This document shows, piece by piece, positions 16,999 through 27,145 of a stretch of 64,000 nucleotides of DNA. Position numbers and translations under genes: made by a program. The stretch is from assembly GCA_021201335.1 (NCBI GenBank), contig JAJQFD010000016.1, forward strand, positions 113,365-177,364, written 5' to 3'. Each line of letters opens with the position of its first letter. The first letter of the stretch is position 1. This stretch comes from Bacteroides sp. Its GTDB lineage: Bacteria > Bacteroidota > Bacteroidia > Bacteroidales > Bacteroidaceae. Below the pieces are notes generated by a model. The model ran no database searches, was not told the DNA's origin, and saw only the letters and a program-made list of their open reading frames with translations.

Positions 16999-18129
16999 TT
17001 AAAGCCTAGTTGACAATTTCTTAATCATCATTGTTTTCCAGGTAGAAAAATCTCCAGCAATTATATGCTTGCGTGCTTCATCAACCAGCCACAAATAGAA
17101 AGCCAAATTATGAATAGAGGCAATTTGCATCGCCAAAAGTTCTTGTGCATGAAATAAATGACGCAAATATGCTTTACTGTACATGGCGTCGACATAAGAA
17201 GCACCACTTTCCTCAATGCATGAGAAATCTTTTTCCCATTTTTTATTTCGCATATTCATAATGCCTTCTTTCGTAAATAACATTCCATTTCTACCATTTC
17301 GGGTAGGCATTACACAATCAAACATATCCACTCCTCTTTCAATACCTTCCAGAATATTAATGGGAGTACCCACACCCATCAGGTATCGAGGTTTATCCTT
17401 TGGTAGAATTGCGTTTACTAGTTCAATCATCTCATACATCTTCTCTACCGGTTCACCCACAGCCAATCCGCCAATCGCATTTCCTTCCGCTTCTTTAGAG
17501 GCTATGTATTCTGCGGATTCTTTCCGTAAGTCCGGATAAATGCATCCTTGCACTATAGGAAACAAAGATTGATGATAACCGTACTTCGGCTCTGTCTCAT
17601 TATAACGTTTAAAACATCTCTCCAGCCAGCGATGTGTTAAACCCATCGACTTCTTGGCATACTCATAGTTAGAGTCTCCAGGAGGGCATTCATCAAAAGC
17701 CATCATAATATCGGCACCGATCGTCCTTTCAATATCCATAACCTTCTCAGGAGTAAAGATATGCTTACTTCCATCTATATGAGACCGGAATTCAGCACCT
17801 TCTTCCCGAAGTTTGCGTATTCCAGATAATGAAAAGACTTGAAAACCACCACTATCCGTTAACATAGGCCGGTCAAAACCATTAAATTTGTGTAGCCCCC
17901 CCGCTTTTTCAATTACGTCTATTCCCGGACGGAGATAAAGATGATATGTATTGCCCAGAATGATCTGAGCATTTATATCTTCTTTAAGTTCGGACAAATG
18001 AACAGCCTTCACTGTACCAAGTGTTCCTACTGGCATAAAAATTGGCGTCCGAATCTGTCCATGATCCGTAGTTATAAGCCCAGCTCGGGCATTACTTTTA
18101 GAATCTGTATATTGTAGCTCAAATATCAT
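16999..18129 (-). CDS. tgt: tRNA-guanine transglycosylase (queuine/preQ1 tRNA-ribosyltransferase)
   Basis: Exchanges guanine-34 of tRNAs with GUN anticodons for preQ1 on the path to queuosine. 376 aa TIM barrel. The general acid/base Asp lies in LTDSGGFQVFSL (~90), the nucleophile Asp in FDCVMPTRNGRNG (~265), and the GGLAVGEP segment is typical. The C-terminal zinc site of other Tgt proteins (CxCxxC plus His) is mostly gone: only one Cys is seen in FSCIEESGASYVDAMY, although SIHNL with its His remains. This appears to be a lineage trait of Bacteroidota Tgt. The start overlaps the lon stop (ATGA), indicating translational coupling. Confidence 0.95.
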   Translation of the reverse strand: MIFELQYTDSKSNARAGLITTDHGQIRTPIFMPVGTLGTVKAVHLSELKEDINAQIILGNTYHLYLRPGIDVIEKAGGLHKFNGFDRPMLTDSGGFQVFSLSGIRKLREEGAEFRSHIDGSKHIFTPEKVMDIERTIGADIMMAFDECPPGDSNYEYAKKSMGLTHRWLERCFKRYNETEPKYGYHQSLFPIVQGCIYPDLRKESAEYIASKEAEGNAIGGLAVGEPVEKMYEMIELVNAILPKDKPRYLMGVGTPINILEGIERGVDMFDCVMPTRNGRNGMLFTKEGIMNMRNKKWEKDFSCIEESGASYVDAMYSKAYLRHLFHAQELLAMQIASIHNLAFYLWLVDEARKHIIAGDFSTWKTMMIKKLSTRL

Positions 18130-20615
18130 TCTTTGCTACATTCTTTTTTCACAATTAAATTGATCGGATCATCGACCTTTTGCTGAGTCAATGCAATATC
18201 AAATACTTCTTTGATATCTTTTACATAATGGAAAATCAATCCTTTCAAATAAATATCTTCTATTTCTTTAATATTCTTCTCATTCTCATCACTAAGAATA
18301 ATTTCTTTAATTCCGGCACGTTTGGCTGCAAGAATCTTTTCTTTAATTCCACCTACCGGAAGAACTTTTCCCCGAAGAGTTATTTCTCCAGTCATTGCCA
18401 AGTTGGCTTTTACTTTACGCTGAGTTAGAGCAGATGCCAAAGAAGTTGCCATCGTAATACCCGCTGAAGGACCATCTTTGGGTATTGCTCCTTCAGGCAC
18501 ATGAATATGTATATTCCAATTATCAAAAATATCTTCATCTAATTCCAATAGATGAGCATGAGATTTAATATATTCCAAAGCCAGCATGGCAGATTCTTTC
18601 ATAACAGCTCCCAGATTACCTGTAAGAGTCAGCCTACTTCCTTTTCCACGGCTTAAGCTTGTTTCTACAAATAAAATTTCTCCCCCGACAGCTGTCCATG
18701 CCAAACCTGTCACGACACCAGCATAGTTATTTCCCTGATATTTGTCTCTCGAATATTCGGGTGCTCCCAAATATTCGAGCAGATCTTCCGGTCTAACCTC
18801 TTTTTTTGAAATAAAACCATCTGTAGCATATTGGCGGGCTATTTTACGTAAAAGCTTACCTATCTTTTTTTCAAGCTCACGTACACCGCTTTCGCGAGTG
18901 TATGACTCAATTATTAATTCAAGAGTAGCTTTTGGGATTTTAATATCGTTTTTCTTTAGTCCAGTGGCCTCCAATGCTTTTGGGACAAGGTGTTTACGGG
19001 CTATTTCTTTCTTTTCTTCCGTAATGTAACCACTTATCTCAATCAGTTCCATACGATCCAGTAAAGGACCGGGTATAGAATTCAGATTATTGGCAGTAGC
19101 AATGAACATTACCTTTGATAAGTCATAATCCACATCCAAATAATTGTCATGGAAAGCACTGTTCTGTTCCGGATCAAGTACTTCTAGCATAGCAGAAGCA
19201 GGATCACCCTGACGATCAGAACTCATTTTATCTATTTCATCCAGAATAAATACCGGATTGGATGATCCGGCCTTTATAAGACTTTTAACAATACGACCCG
19301 GCATCGCACCAATATATGTCTTACGATGTCCGCGTATTTCCGCTTCATCATGTACTCCACCCAATGACATGCGTACATATTGACGTTTCAATGCTGATGC
19401 GATGGATTTACCCAAAGAAGTTTTTCCGACTCCCGGTGGTCCGTATAAACAGATGATAGGAGACTTCATATCTTTTTTTAGCTTCAGTACAGCCAAATGT
19501 TCCAAAATACGCTCCTTAACCTGTTCCAAACCATAATGATCCTTGTTGAGCGTTTTTTCCGCTTGTTGCAGGTTCAAATTATCCTCAGTATACACACCCC
19601 ATGGAAGGGCAAGCATTGTTTGTAAATAATTCAACTGCACGCTATAGTCAGGAGATTGGGGATGAACCCGTTCCAGTTTAGCCAGTTCCTTCAGAAAAGT
19701 AGCCCTAACCTCAGTACCCCATGGCATGACCATTCCTTTGTCACGCATTTCCTCAATTTCTTGTTCCTGACCACTTCCTCCCAATTCATCTTGAATAGTT
19801 TTTATCTGTTGCTGGAGAAAATATTCTCGTTGTTGTTGATCTAGATCCTCTTTCGCCCTCATCTGAATAGAAACTTTCAGATCCGCCAGTTGTACTTCTC
19901 TATTTAATATCTCTAACAAACGATAAGCACGTAATCTTAATGAACCTATCTCAATCAACTCTACCTTTTCTTCTTTCTTAAAAGGAATGTTGGTGCAAAT
20001 GAAATCAATCAGAAACATATGATTATTCATATTTTTCAATGTAAAGGCGGAATCCTGTGGAAAGCTATCAGATGACTTAATATATCTTATAGCAAGATCT
20101 TTACAAGTTTCCGCTAGTGCGGTAAATTCTTTATCATCCTTGGATGGTATCTCATCTTCCAACAAGTTGATCTCTCCTTTCAGATATGGATGTGACTTTG
20201 TAATATTTTTAAGTTCTACCCTTTTTACTCCTTGTATAATTGCCGTTGTTGTGAGATCAGGCATTTCCAATACTCGAACCACTTTAGCTAAGGTACCTAT
20301 AGGATGAAGATCATCAAAGTAAGGTTCTTCTGTATGTGCCAGTTTTTGACAAACAACAGCGATATATTCTTTTGACCGTTCAGCTTCATTAATTAATTTT
20401 AAAGAGGATTTACGCCCAATAGTAATAGGCAGGAATACATTTGGAAATAGTACCATATCCCGTAAAGGCAAAACAGGTATTTCTTCTCCTTTTTCAATTT
20501 TTATATTGGATTGTTCGTCGCCCCCCTCGAAATCAGCGATTAACGAAAATGCATCTTCTTGATTATTATCAAACTTTCTTTCTATCTGAAAAAGATTTTC
20601 TATCATGTTGTTCAA
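18126..20615 (-). CDS. lon: ATP-dependent protease Lon
   Basis: 829 aa soluble serine protease that removes misfolded and regulatory proteins. The N-terminal LAN substrate-binding domain covers ~45-240 ([18 protein letters not shown]), followed by a coiled-coil linker ([17 protein letters not shown]). The AAA+ module has Walker [14 protein letters not shown] (~390), Walker [11 protein letters not shown] and sensor elements. The C-terminal protease domain has the catalytic Ser in KDGPSAGIT and Lys in [13 protein letters not shown]. Length and motifs are complete. A TAAATTTG -7-like box lies on the minus strand at 20654-20661. First gene of the apparent lon-tgt-lptF/G operon. MNNMIEN offers two Met starts three codons apart. 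Confidence 0.98.
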   Translation of the reverse strand: MNNMIENLFQIERKFDNNQEDAFSLIADFEGGDEQSNIKIEKGEEIPVLPLRDMVLFPNVFLPITIGRKSSLKLINEAERSKEYIAVVCQKLAHTEEPYFDDLHPIGTLAKVVRVLEMPDLTTTAIIQGVKRVELKNITKSHPYLKGEINLLEDEIPSKDDKEFTALAETCKDLAIRYIKSSDSFPQDSAFTLKNMNNHMFLIDFICTNIPFKKEEKVELIEIGSLRLRAYRLLEILNREVQLADLKVSIQMRAKEDLDQQQREYFLQQQIKTIQDELGGSGQEQEIEEMRDKGMVMPWGTEVRATFLKELAKLERVHPQSPDYSVQLNYLQTMLALPWGVYTEDNLNLQQAEKTLNKDHYGLEQVKERILEHLAVLKLKKDMKSPIICLYGPPGVGKTSLGKSIASALKRQYVRMSLGGVHDEAEIRGHRKTYIGAMPGRIVKSLIKAGSSNPVFILDEIDKMSSDRQGDPASAMLEVLDPEQNSAFHDNYLDVDYDLSKVMFIATANNLNSIPGPLLDRMELIEISGYITEEKKEIARKHLVPKALEATGLKKNDIKIPKATLELIIESYTRESGVRELEKKIGKLLRKIARQYATDGFISKKEVRPEDLLEYLGAPEYSRDKYQGNNYAGVVTGLAWTAVGGEILFVETSLSRGKGSRLTLTGNLGAVMKESAMLALEYIKSHAHLLELDEDIFDNWNIHIHVPEGAIPKDGPSAGITMATSLASALTQRKVKANLAMTGEITLRGKVLPVGGIKEKILAAKRAGIKEIILSDENEKNIKEIEDIYLKGLIFHYVKDIKEVFDIALTQQKVDDPINLIVKKECSKE

Positions 20616-20803
20616 ATTAGTTTATACTTTCGTGCGTAAGCACAAAGCGACTGCAAATTTAATCTATTCTTATTTAATAATAAAGGGCTATTTTAATAAA
20701 AAACAAAAAAACAACCCTTCAAGATAAAGTATAATTTCCACATTGTCAGAATAATTACTTATTTTTGACGTTTATATCTATTCATTAGTATCTTAATCCC
20801 AAA

Positions 20804-21508
20804 ATGGCTAATTCCTATTTTCAATTTAAAAAATTTATTATACATCAAGATCAATGTGCTATGAAAGTCGGTACAGACGGTGTTTTATTAGGTGCATGGG
20901 TACAAGTGGAAACAGCTAAACAAATTTTAGATATCGGCACTGGCACCGGATTAATTGCTTTAATGCTTGCCCAACGTTCACATGCAACTATTACAGCGTT
21001 AGAGATAGACCAGTCTTCAGCTGAACAAGCTCAAACAAATATTTTCAATTCACCCTGGAGTGATCGTATCAAAGTAATTTGTATGGATTTTAACAAATTC
21101 GAGACCAATCAAACCTTTGATGTAATTGTCTCAAATCCTCCTTTTTTTAATAATTCCTTGAATTCTCCGAAGAAATCCAGAACAGTAGCCAGGCATACTG
21201 ATTCACTAAGTTATAACAATTTATTCGCAGGAATTGCTCCACTATTGGACAATAAAGGAGAAGTTTCGATTATTATACCTGCTGATATTCTTAATCAAAT
21301 AAAAGAAATAGCACGGGAGTATCATTTATTTCCATCCAGACAGCTCAATATTATCACAAAGGCGGGTAAAGTCTCTAAAAGAGCTCTCATTAGTTTTATC
21401 TTTGAAGAGAATCCATATACTATAAAAGAAATGTTTTTGGAGAAAGAGCGCCATCAATATAGCAAAGAGTACATTGAATTGACGAAAGATTTTTATTTAA
21501 ACATGTAG
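20804..21508 (+). CDS. trmN6: tRNA1(Val) A37 N6-methyltransferase
   Basis: 234 aa class I SAM methyltransferase of the YfiC/TrmN6 family, which methylates A37 of tRNA1-Val. It begins with FQFKKFIIHQDQCAMKVGTDG, the family N-terminal signature. The SAM site DIGTGTGLIALMLAQ (~45-59) and the catalytic NPPF motif (SNPPFF, ~108-113) are present, as is RHTDSLSY. A -7-like TATTTTTG lies at 20760-20767. The gene is followed by a terminator and the minus-strand tRNA-Pro. Assignment to the exact tRNA substrate is by family. Confidence 0.92.
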   Translation: MANSYFQFKKFIIHQDQCAMKVGTDGVLLGAWVQVETAKQILDIGTGTGLIALMLAQRSHATITALEIDQSSAEQAQTNIFNSPWSDRIKVICMDFNKFETNQTFDVIVSNPPFFNNSLNSPKKSRTVARHTDSLSYNNLFAGIAPLLDNKGEVSIIIPADILNQIKEIAREYHLFPSRQLNIITKAGKVSKRALISFIFEENPYTIKEMFLEKERHQYSKEYIELTKDFYLNM

Positions 21509-21520
21509 GGTTCAGATAAA

Positions 21521-21553
21521 AAAAAGAATCACTACTAATAGCGATTCTTTTTT
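21521..21553 (+). terminator. Intrinsic terminator after trmN6
   Basis: AAAAAGAATC pairs with GATTCTTTTT around a 13-nt loop and ends in a T-run. It also lies just beyond the 3' end of the minus-strand tRNA gene, so it may end that transcript too. Confidence 0.8.
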
Positions 21554-21555
21554 CG

Positions 21556-21630
21556 TCGGGGTACCAGGATTCGAACCTGGGACCCCCTGCTCCCAAAGCA
21601 GGTGCGCTAACCGGACTGCGCTACACCCCG
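21556..21630 (-). tRNA. tRNA-Pro (anticodon UGG)
   Basis: 75 nt, without an encoded CCA. The acceptor stem CGGGGTG pairs with TACCCCG, discriminator A. The D-arm contains AGCGCAG...GGTTAGCGC. The anticodon stem CCTGC/GCAGG holds the loop TTTGGGA with anticodon TGG. The T-arm has GGTTCGAATCC. It is a full cloverleaf on the minus strand. Confidence 0.97.
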
Positions 21631-21660
21631 AAGTTATCGTGCTTTTCCTTAAAAGCGATG

Positions 21661-21691
21661 CAAAGGTAGATGTTATTTTTGAAAAAACAAA
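21661..21691 (-). promoter_or_regulatory. Promoter of tRNA-Pro
   Basis: On the minus strand TTTG (complement of 21688-21691) and TACCTTTG (complement of 21661-21668) are 19 nt apart. The -7 box lies 30 nt upstream of the mature tRNA 5' end. Both boxes match the consensus. Confidence 0.75.
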
Positions 21692-21765
21692 TTCTCAGCA
21701 TCTTTTTTTTGGTTTTGCTACTTTATTTCATACTCTATCCTCAAATATACAGGAGAATAAAAATG

Positions 21766-22239
21766 TTACTTATCTTCACTCAGCAATTTAAAACGTATTC
21801 TCAATCGATTTTCATCATAATCACTGCTGATTATTTTAAAAGTGCCTATTTGAGAAGTATTTTCTACATGATCCCCAATGCAAGCACAAATATCATACTC
21901 ACCTATTGATACCAATCGCAATATTTCACTCACATTTTCGGGTAATTTGCTCAAATCAACAGAGTCTAGTATATTCTTCTTGTCAACAAATGAAACAATA
22001 ACAGGCAAATTCTGATTTATAATTTCGTTTACTTTATTCTCAATAGCACGAATGGCAGCTTCAGGTGGCATCTCATGAATAAAATAATCACATTTGCTTT
22101 TCTTCCTTTCGATATGACTATTCTTAGATCGTTCACAACCAAACATTCGAATCATAGTTTGATTGAGAATATGTTCTGCAGTATGCATCGGGGGGTATTC
22201 CTGCTTGTTATGGCGGTTGAGTTGAAATTGCTGTTCCAT
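21766..22239 (-). CDS. AlaX-like alanyl-tRNA editing domain protein
   Basis: 157 aa, a stand-alone homologue of the second additional (editing) domain of alanyl- and threonyl-tRNA synthetases. These proteins deacylate mischarged Ser-tRNA(Ala) or Gly-tRNA(Ala) in trans. The zinc site is visible: HTAEHIL (HxxxH, ~19-23), a Cys in YDICAC (~118-120) and a His in IGDHV. This bacterial version lacks a catalytic synthetase domain. Cytoplasmic. A TACCTTTA -7-like sequence (complement of 22284-22291) is about 45 nt upstream. No functional partner adjacent. Confidence 0.88.
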   Translation of the reverse strand: MEQQFQLNRHNKQEYPPMHTAEHILNQTMIRMFGCERSKNSHIERKKSKCDYFIHEMPPEAAIRAIENKVNEIINQNLPVIVSFVDKKNILDSVDLSKLPENVSEILRLVSIGEYDICACIGDHVENTSQIGTFKIISSDYDENRLRIRFKLLSEDK

Positions 22240-22598
22240 CTTTTATAGATAGTTGTTTTCTATTATTTACTTTCAATTTTGAGTAAAGGTAGAGCTATAT
22301 TATGAAATAGAGAAATAAGTCTACTTTTACCCAAGACATTACTTTTATGATTTGATCCAAACTGTAACTTTACGGATCCATCGCCCAAAAGAAAATGCCA
22401 TTTTGTCACAAGAATATTCAAATACTCTCAGAATTGACTTCTGGCTATTCATTGAAACTTTAGCTAGTTTATTATCCTGCTTCAAACATAAAGAGAACCT
22501 TTCGACTTACCCTGTCTAAGTTTCCGAACTTAAACCAAGGAAGTCCGAAAAAAAAGTATTATGTCTACCAAAAGGAGAGAATGTTAAAAATTGCATTT
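22240..22598. other. Intergenic region, no gene recognised
   Basis: About 360 nt without a plausible ORF. Around the putative promoter of the AlaX-like gene is an imperfect inverted repeat, GTAAAGGTAGA (22283-22293) with TCTACTTTTAC (22320-22330), one mismatch in 11, a possible operator. The remainder up to the antiporter stop codon shows nothing I can name. Confidence 0.4.
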
Positions 22599-24881
22599 CT
22601 ACGTTATTAAAGGTTTGTTCGAATCCATATTCTCTTCGAACGCGTTCAATTTCTCTGTTTCTCCTGCCAAGAGCAATGTATCACCTTCTTTAAATATAAA
22701 ACCAGGCGGTATATTGATGATAGTCTTTTCTCCTCTATCAATGCATATAACCATACATTCAGTTTTTTCCTGAATACATAACTCAATAATAGTTTTATTT
22801 ATCATAAAAGAATTTGGCTCAATAATATATTGGGAGAGATTTACATTGTAATCAGCGGTATCATCTTCTTGGCTGTCTTTCGTTTTCCGCTCCTCAATAG
22901 AATGAATCAATTTTTGAATATTACTATCAGAGCCCGCAATTATAATTTTATCATAAGGATATAGCACTTCATTGGCCACTGGAATATTTATCTTCTTATT
23001 GCCGCGTAATATAGTAACAATACTTACTCCAAATCTTCTACGTAAATTGAGCTCACGTAAGGATTTACCAATTTTGGGTGATGTGGGAGATATCTCTATT
23101 TCTTCTAAATGGATATCTTTAGATTGGAGACTTTTAGCAATACTGGGATGAATCGCTGCCCTTTTCTCCTCCATAAGCTGTTTCTGATTGAAATTTGTCA
23201 GAAAACGGGCTTCCATTCTGCGAGATTGTGTCTTAAATCCTTTTGTGAAAATAATTAGTGTAATAACTAACAGGGAAATAATAACCATTAAAACCGTCCA
23301 TCGGGGAAAAAGTGGTATTAAAACCATCAGCACCAACACTACACATAATCCAAATCGGAAAGCAATAAGAGAGATTAATGCTCCCCGGTTAAAACGATTG
23401 TCACTCCATAGGTTCTTAAACTCTTCCGAACGATTTTTCTTCATGACAATAGCACGTAAAAAAGGAGCCATTAGTATAAGAGCAATCAATGCGGATAAGA
23501 TTCTTCCCCAAATATCAGGAATATGTTTCATTATAAAAGGCGTAGTAAAAGACTCAGCAATAAACACAATGGCTAGTGAAATAGTGAAATAAGCTGCTAG
23601 AAGTTTTAATACACTCTTTAGTATTTTATTCCAATCATTTTGTGTATTCACAGTTTTATAGTTGGATGTTGCATATCCTGTTAATAGCTTATTCCATTTC
23701 TTCGGAATATTACGTTCCAGAAAGTTATAGAACGGTGTAGATAGTTTAATGCAGTATGGAGTTGTAAAGGTTGTAATGATAGAGACAGCCACAATAATGG
23801 GATATAAGGTACTACTGATAACTCCAAGACTATTACCCAAAGTAGCGATGATAAAGGAAAATTCTCCGATTTGCGCCAAACTGAACCCAGCTTGCAGAGA
23901 AACTTTTAACCCTTCCCCAGAAGCCAAAACACCAACTGTAGCAAAAAAGATACGACCAACTAAAACAACGAATACTAAAAAAATAATTAACAGAGCATTT
24001 TCAGCTATTATATCTGGATTGAGCATCATACCGACAGAGACGAAAAAAACAGCGCCAAAAAAGTTTTTAATAGGTTCAATTAAATGTTCAATTTGTTTAG
24101 CGCTTACGGTTTCGGCTAAAATAGAACCCATAATGAATGCTCCAAGAGCTGCTGAAAATCCTACATGTGAGGCAAATAATACCATTCCTAAACATAAACC
24201 TACTGAAATAATCAAGAGTGTTTCATCATTCAGAAACTTCTTTATAGTTCTCAGAACACTTGGAATTAAAAAGATACCTACAATAAACCAGATAAGTATA
24301 AAAAACACCAACTTCAACAAGCTTGTGAGTAAAGCAGTGCCTTCTATGGCATTGCTTACAGCAATTGTAGACAAAAGAACCATCATCAATATAGCAGCTA
24401 AATCTTCGACGATAAGCATACCGAAAACAATTCCGGCAAATTTTTGCTTTTGAAGTCCCATGTCATTGAAAGCTTTGATAATTATGGTGGTTGAAGACAT
24501 TGAGAGCATCCCTCCTAGAAAAAGACTATCCATGTTTGTCCATCCCAAAGATTTACCCACCAGATAACCAATAATAACCATGGATCCCAAATTGATTAAA
24601 GTAGCCAGAGAAGCTGTACCACCAACAGCAATAAGCCGTTTGAAACTAAACTCCAAACCCAGGGCAAAAAGTAAAAAGATAACCCCAATCTCAGCCCAAA
24701 TCTCTACATTTACCATTTCCGTTACTGTGGGAAGCCAGGTGATGTAGGGTCCAGCAATAAAACCAGCCAGAATATATCCTAACACAATAGGTTGTTTCAA
24801 CCATTTAAACAAAATAGTTGATATACCTGCCGTAATCAGAATAATAGCCAAATCACCAATAAAATTATGTAGATGAGCCAT
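22599..24881 (-). CDS. Kef-type monovalent cation:proton antiporter with two TrkA-C domains
   Basis: 760 aa, CPA2 family. About 12 membrane helices fill residues 1-395 (GDLAIILITAGISTILF; LGYILAGFIAGPY; GVIFLLFALGLEFSF; LGAFIMGSILAET; FFGAVFFVSVGMMLNPD), with the unwound motif of the Na+/H+ exchanger fold. Three or four more helices lie at ~425-555, an unusual extension. Two RCK_C (TrkA-C) domains follow at ~590-655 and ~685-755 (IGKSLRELNLRRRFGVSIV; INKTIIELCIQEKTECMVI), suggesting gating by a small ligand. There is no RCK-N nucleotide-binding domain. The substrate (K+ or Na+) cannot be told from sequence. Single gene. Confidence 0.93.
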   Translation of the reverse strand: MAHLHNFIGDLAIILITAGISTILFKWLKQPIVLGYILAGFIAGPYITWLPTVTEMVNVEIWAEIGVIFLLFALGLEFSFKRLIAVGGTASLATLINLGSMVIIGYLVGKSLGWTNMDSLFLGGMLSMSSTTIIIKAFNDMGLQKQKFAGIVFGMLIVEDLAAILMMVLLSTIAVSNAIEGTALLTSLLKLVFFILIWFIVGIFLIPSVLRTIKKFLNDETLLIISVGLCLGMVLFASHVGFSAALGAFIMGSILAETVSAKQIEHLIEPIKNFFGAVFFVSVGMMLNPDIIAENALLIIFLVFVVLVGRIFFATVGVLASGEGLKVSLQAGFSLAQIGEFSFIIATLGNSLGVISSTLYPIIVAVSIITTFTTPYCIKLSTPFYNFLERNIPKKWNKLLTGYATSNYKTVNTQNDWNKILKSVLKLLAAYFTISLAIVFIAESFTTPFIMKHIPDIWGRILSALIALILMAPFLRAIVMKKNRSEEFKNLWSDNRFNRGALISLIAFRFGLCVVLVLMVLIPLFPRWTVLMVIISLLVITLIIFTKGFKTQSRRMEARFLTNFNQKQLMEEKRAAIHPSIAKSLQSKDIHLEEIEISPTSPKIGKSLRELNLRRRFGVSIVTILRGNKKINIPVANEVLYPYDKIIIAGSDSNIQKLIHSIEERKTKDSQEDDTADYNVNLSQYIIEPNSFMINKTIIELCIQEKTECMVICIDRGEKTIINIPPGFIFKEGDTLLLAGETEKLNAFEENMDSNKPLIT

Positions 24882-24929
24882 AGATTGACACTTATAAGTT
24901 AATATTTATTTGAAATCATAATAAAACAA

Positions 24930-24983
24930 AGAGACACAAAACCCCAGAGTTTTTCACTTATTCCTCTGTGTCTTCGTGTCTCT
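24930..24983. terminator. Hairpin region downstream of the NagB-LmbE gene and upstream of the antiporter
   Basis: AGAGACAC (24930-24937) pairs with GTGTCTCT (24976-24983), and CAGAG (24945-24949) with CTCTG (24964-24968) inside it. The region lies beyond the stop of the NagB-LmbE gene on the minus strand. Poly-T tracts are modest, so the terminator call is tentative. Confidence 0.4.
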
Positions 24984-25036
24984 ATATTCTTTCCTGAATA
25001 AAACAGGAGTTGATATCTTCTCCTTAAGCAGGACTT

Positions 25037-27028
25037 TTATAATGGGATATATTCCACAAAAGCTTCCATTGCTTCATAAGAAGCTAGCCCGAGATCATCG
25101 TATATAGCAGCTGTAGCCCGGTTACGATCTTCGGATCGTTGCCAGAATAACCGCTCATCATTTCCAAGAAATGGAGCACTTTCCATCTGTGACTGGTGCT
25201 TAAGAATGGAATTACGTTTAGCGCGTAACTCTTCTGGACTAATAGGAACAGCCATTTCAATATTTTCAATTTCCCACTCTGCCCATGCACCCCGATACAT
25301 CCATATACGACAGTCTTTTAACCATTTTACACTTTCTGTCTTTTCTATATCAATAGCAGCCAATACGGCATCCAGACATACTCGATGCGTTCCATGGGGA
25401 TCCGCTAAATCACCAGCCACAAAGATCTGGTGAGGTTTAATCTCTCGAATCAGGTTGAGAATAATTTCCACATCCACCTCACTCAGCGGATTTTTTTGAA
25501 TTTTCCCTGTTTCATAAAAAGGTAAATCCAGGAAATGAACACGATTTAAAGGAATATTATTATATGTTGAAGCGATACGAGCTTCTCCCCTACGAATTAA
25601 TCCTTTCAGAGTTAATATATCGGGAGAATCCATATCACCTTCTTTTTTATCTTTCAGATAAGTACGAATTTCCTTATATTTTTCATTAATAACAGAATTT
25701 CCGGCATTGTCAAACAATTGATTAAATCCGTTTATAAAATGTAAGAATCGAATTACTTCTTCATCTCCTACAGCAATGTTACCGGAAGTCTGATAAGCAA
25801 CATGTACCTCATGTTTTTGCTCAACCAAACGACGCAAAGTACCTCCCATTGATATTACATCATCATCCGGATGGGGCGAAAAGATAATTATCCTTTTAGG
25901 AAAGGGTTTGGCACGTTCAGGACGATAAGTGTCGTCAGCATTAGGTTTACCACCGGGCCATCCGGTAATAGTATGCTGCAAATCGTTGAATATCTTAATG
26001 TTAACATTGTAAGCGGAGCCAAACAAAGCAAGTAATTCACTTAAACCATTCTCATTGTAATCTTTATTTGTAAGCTTGAGGATAGGCTTCTTTACTACCG
26101 AACAAAGCCATACAATAGCACTACGAATCAATTTATCATTCCATTCGCAAGATGTTACAAGCCACGGACGCTGGATTCGCGTCAGATTAGTAGCTGCAGA
26201 TAAATCAATGGCTATATGGGCATTATTATGTGTTTGGAGATATGAAGCCGGAATTGTATCAGTAACGAAACCCTCTACGCATTCTTTGATCATCTTTGCT
26301 TTATTCTCCCCCCACGCCATGAGGTAAATCTTTTTAGCACCAAGTATGGTAGATACACCCATAGTTATTGAACTAACCGGTGTATTTTCAATGCTGCCAA
26401 AAGTTTTGGCAGCATCGTTTCGAGAATCAATATCCAATAAAATCAGACGAGTTCCAGAATTCAAACGGGATCCAGGTTCGTTAAAAGCAATATTTCCCAC
26501 GCGGCCAATTCCTAATAAAGCAATATCAATACCTCCAAAACTTTCGATACGCTGCTCATATAATCGGCAGTATTCGATGATGGTTTCCTTAGGAATAGTT
26601 CCATCCGGACTAAAAATATTCTGTTTATCAATATCCACATGGTCCAATAGCATTTCTTTCAATGAATTAAGATTGCTATTGATAGCATCGGCTGTAAGCG
26701 GATAATATTCGTATAGATTAAATACAATTACATTGCGAAAGCTAAGACCTTCTTCCTGATGTAAGCGTACCAATTCACTATAAACATTACGAGGGGAAGT
26801 ACCACCAGCGAGTGCTAATATACAAAAACGTCCTTCCCGTTGCCTTAGACGGATTATTTGCGCTATATCTTCAGCAATCAGTTTGGAACCTTCCTCTACT
26901 GACTCATAAATATCTGTAGGAATTTTCTCGAATCGGGTAAGTGCCGAACGTTCAAATGCATTCTCTGGTTTATAGTATTTGGGGGATACATTATTCAGAG
27001 TGATTTGGGAACTAAGGTTTGTTTTCAT
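25037..27028 (-). CDS. Glucosamine-6-phosphate deaminase-like/LmbE-like deacetylase fusion
   Basis: 663 aa, two enzymes in one chain. Residues ~1-270 are a NagB-type isomerase/deaminase (LALAGGTSPRNVYSEL, FNLYEYYPL, IALLGIGRVGNIAFNEPGS, SSITMGVSTIL). After a linker, residues ~375-660 are a PIG-L/LmbE zinc-dependent N-acetylglucosamine deacetylase domain (IFSPHPDDDVISMGGTLRRL with the metal-binding His-Pro-Asp-Asp, and DPHGTHRVC with a further His). Together they could deacetylate and then deaminate an amino-sugar phosphate. This fusion is widespread in Bacteroidales; the substrate is not proven by sequence. In the NagB half the usual catalytic D72/E148 environment is altered (YEYY instead of DEY), so activity may differ. 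A TATCTTTG -7 box lies upstream on the minus strand (27076-27083). Confidence 0.93.
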   Translation of the reverse strand: MKTNLSSQITLNNVSPKYYKPENAFERSALTRFEKIPTDIYESVEEGSKLIAEDIAQIIRLRQREGRFCILALAGGTSPRNVYSELVRLHQEEGLSFRNVIVFNLYEYYPLTADAINSNLNSLKEMLLDHVDIDKQNIFSPDGTIPKETIIEYCRLYEQRIESFGGIDIALLGIGRVGNIAFNEPGSRLNSGTRLILLDIDSRNDAAKTFGSIENTPVSSITMGVSTILGAKKIYLMAWGENKAKMIKECVEGFVTDTIPASYLQTHNNAHIAIDLSAATNLTRIQRPWLVTSCEWNDKLIRSAIVWLCSVVKKPILKLTNKDYNENGLSELLALFGSAYNVNIKIFNDLQHTITGWPGGKPNADDTYRPERAKPFPKRIIIFSPHPDDDVISMGGTLRRLVEQKHEVHVAYQTSGNIAVGDEEVIRFLHFINGFNQLFDNAGNSVINEKYKEIRTYLKDKKEGDMDSPDILTLKGLIRRGEARIASTYNNIPLNRVHFLDLPFYETGKIQKNPLSEVDVEIILNLIREIKPHQIFVAGDLADPHGTHRVCLDAVLAAIDIEKTESVKWLKDCRIWMYRGAWAEWEIENIEMAVPISPEELRAKRNSILKHQSQMESAPFLGNDERLFWQRSEDRNRATAAIYDDLGLASYEAMEAFVEYIPL

Positions 27029-27075
27029 AAATTCATTAAGTTATGTCAGATTAAAGTCATTTACTGTTTTGCACA

Positions 27076-27083
27076 CAAAGATA
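27076..27083 (-). promoter_or_regulatory. -7 element for the NagB-LmbE gene
   Basis: TATCTTTG on the minus strand fits TAnnTTTG, about 48 nt upstream of the ATG at 27028. No clear -33 box at consensus spacing. Confidence 0.5.
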
Positions 27084-27145
27084 CAAAAAGTACTTTTTAC
27101 GAGAACTACCTAAGTATAGGTATTGTTGTTCAAAACTACATGTTT

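Noticed and set aside
23749-24453. 234-aa plus-strand ORF
   Set aside because: Antisense to the antiporter; Lys/Thr/Ile-rich, without a family signature.
25084-25290. 68-aa minus-strand ORF
   Set aside because: An alternative frame inside the NagB-LmbE gene.
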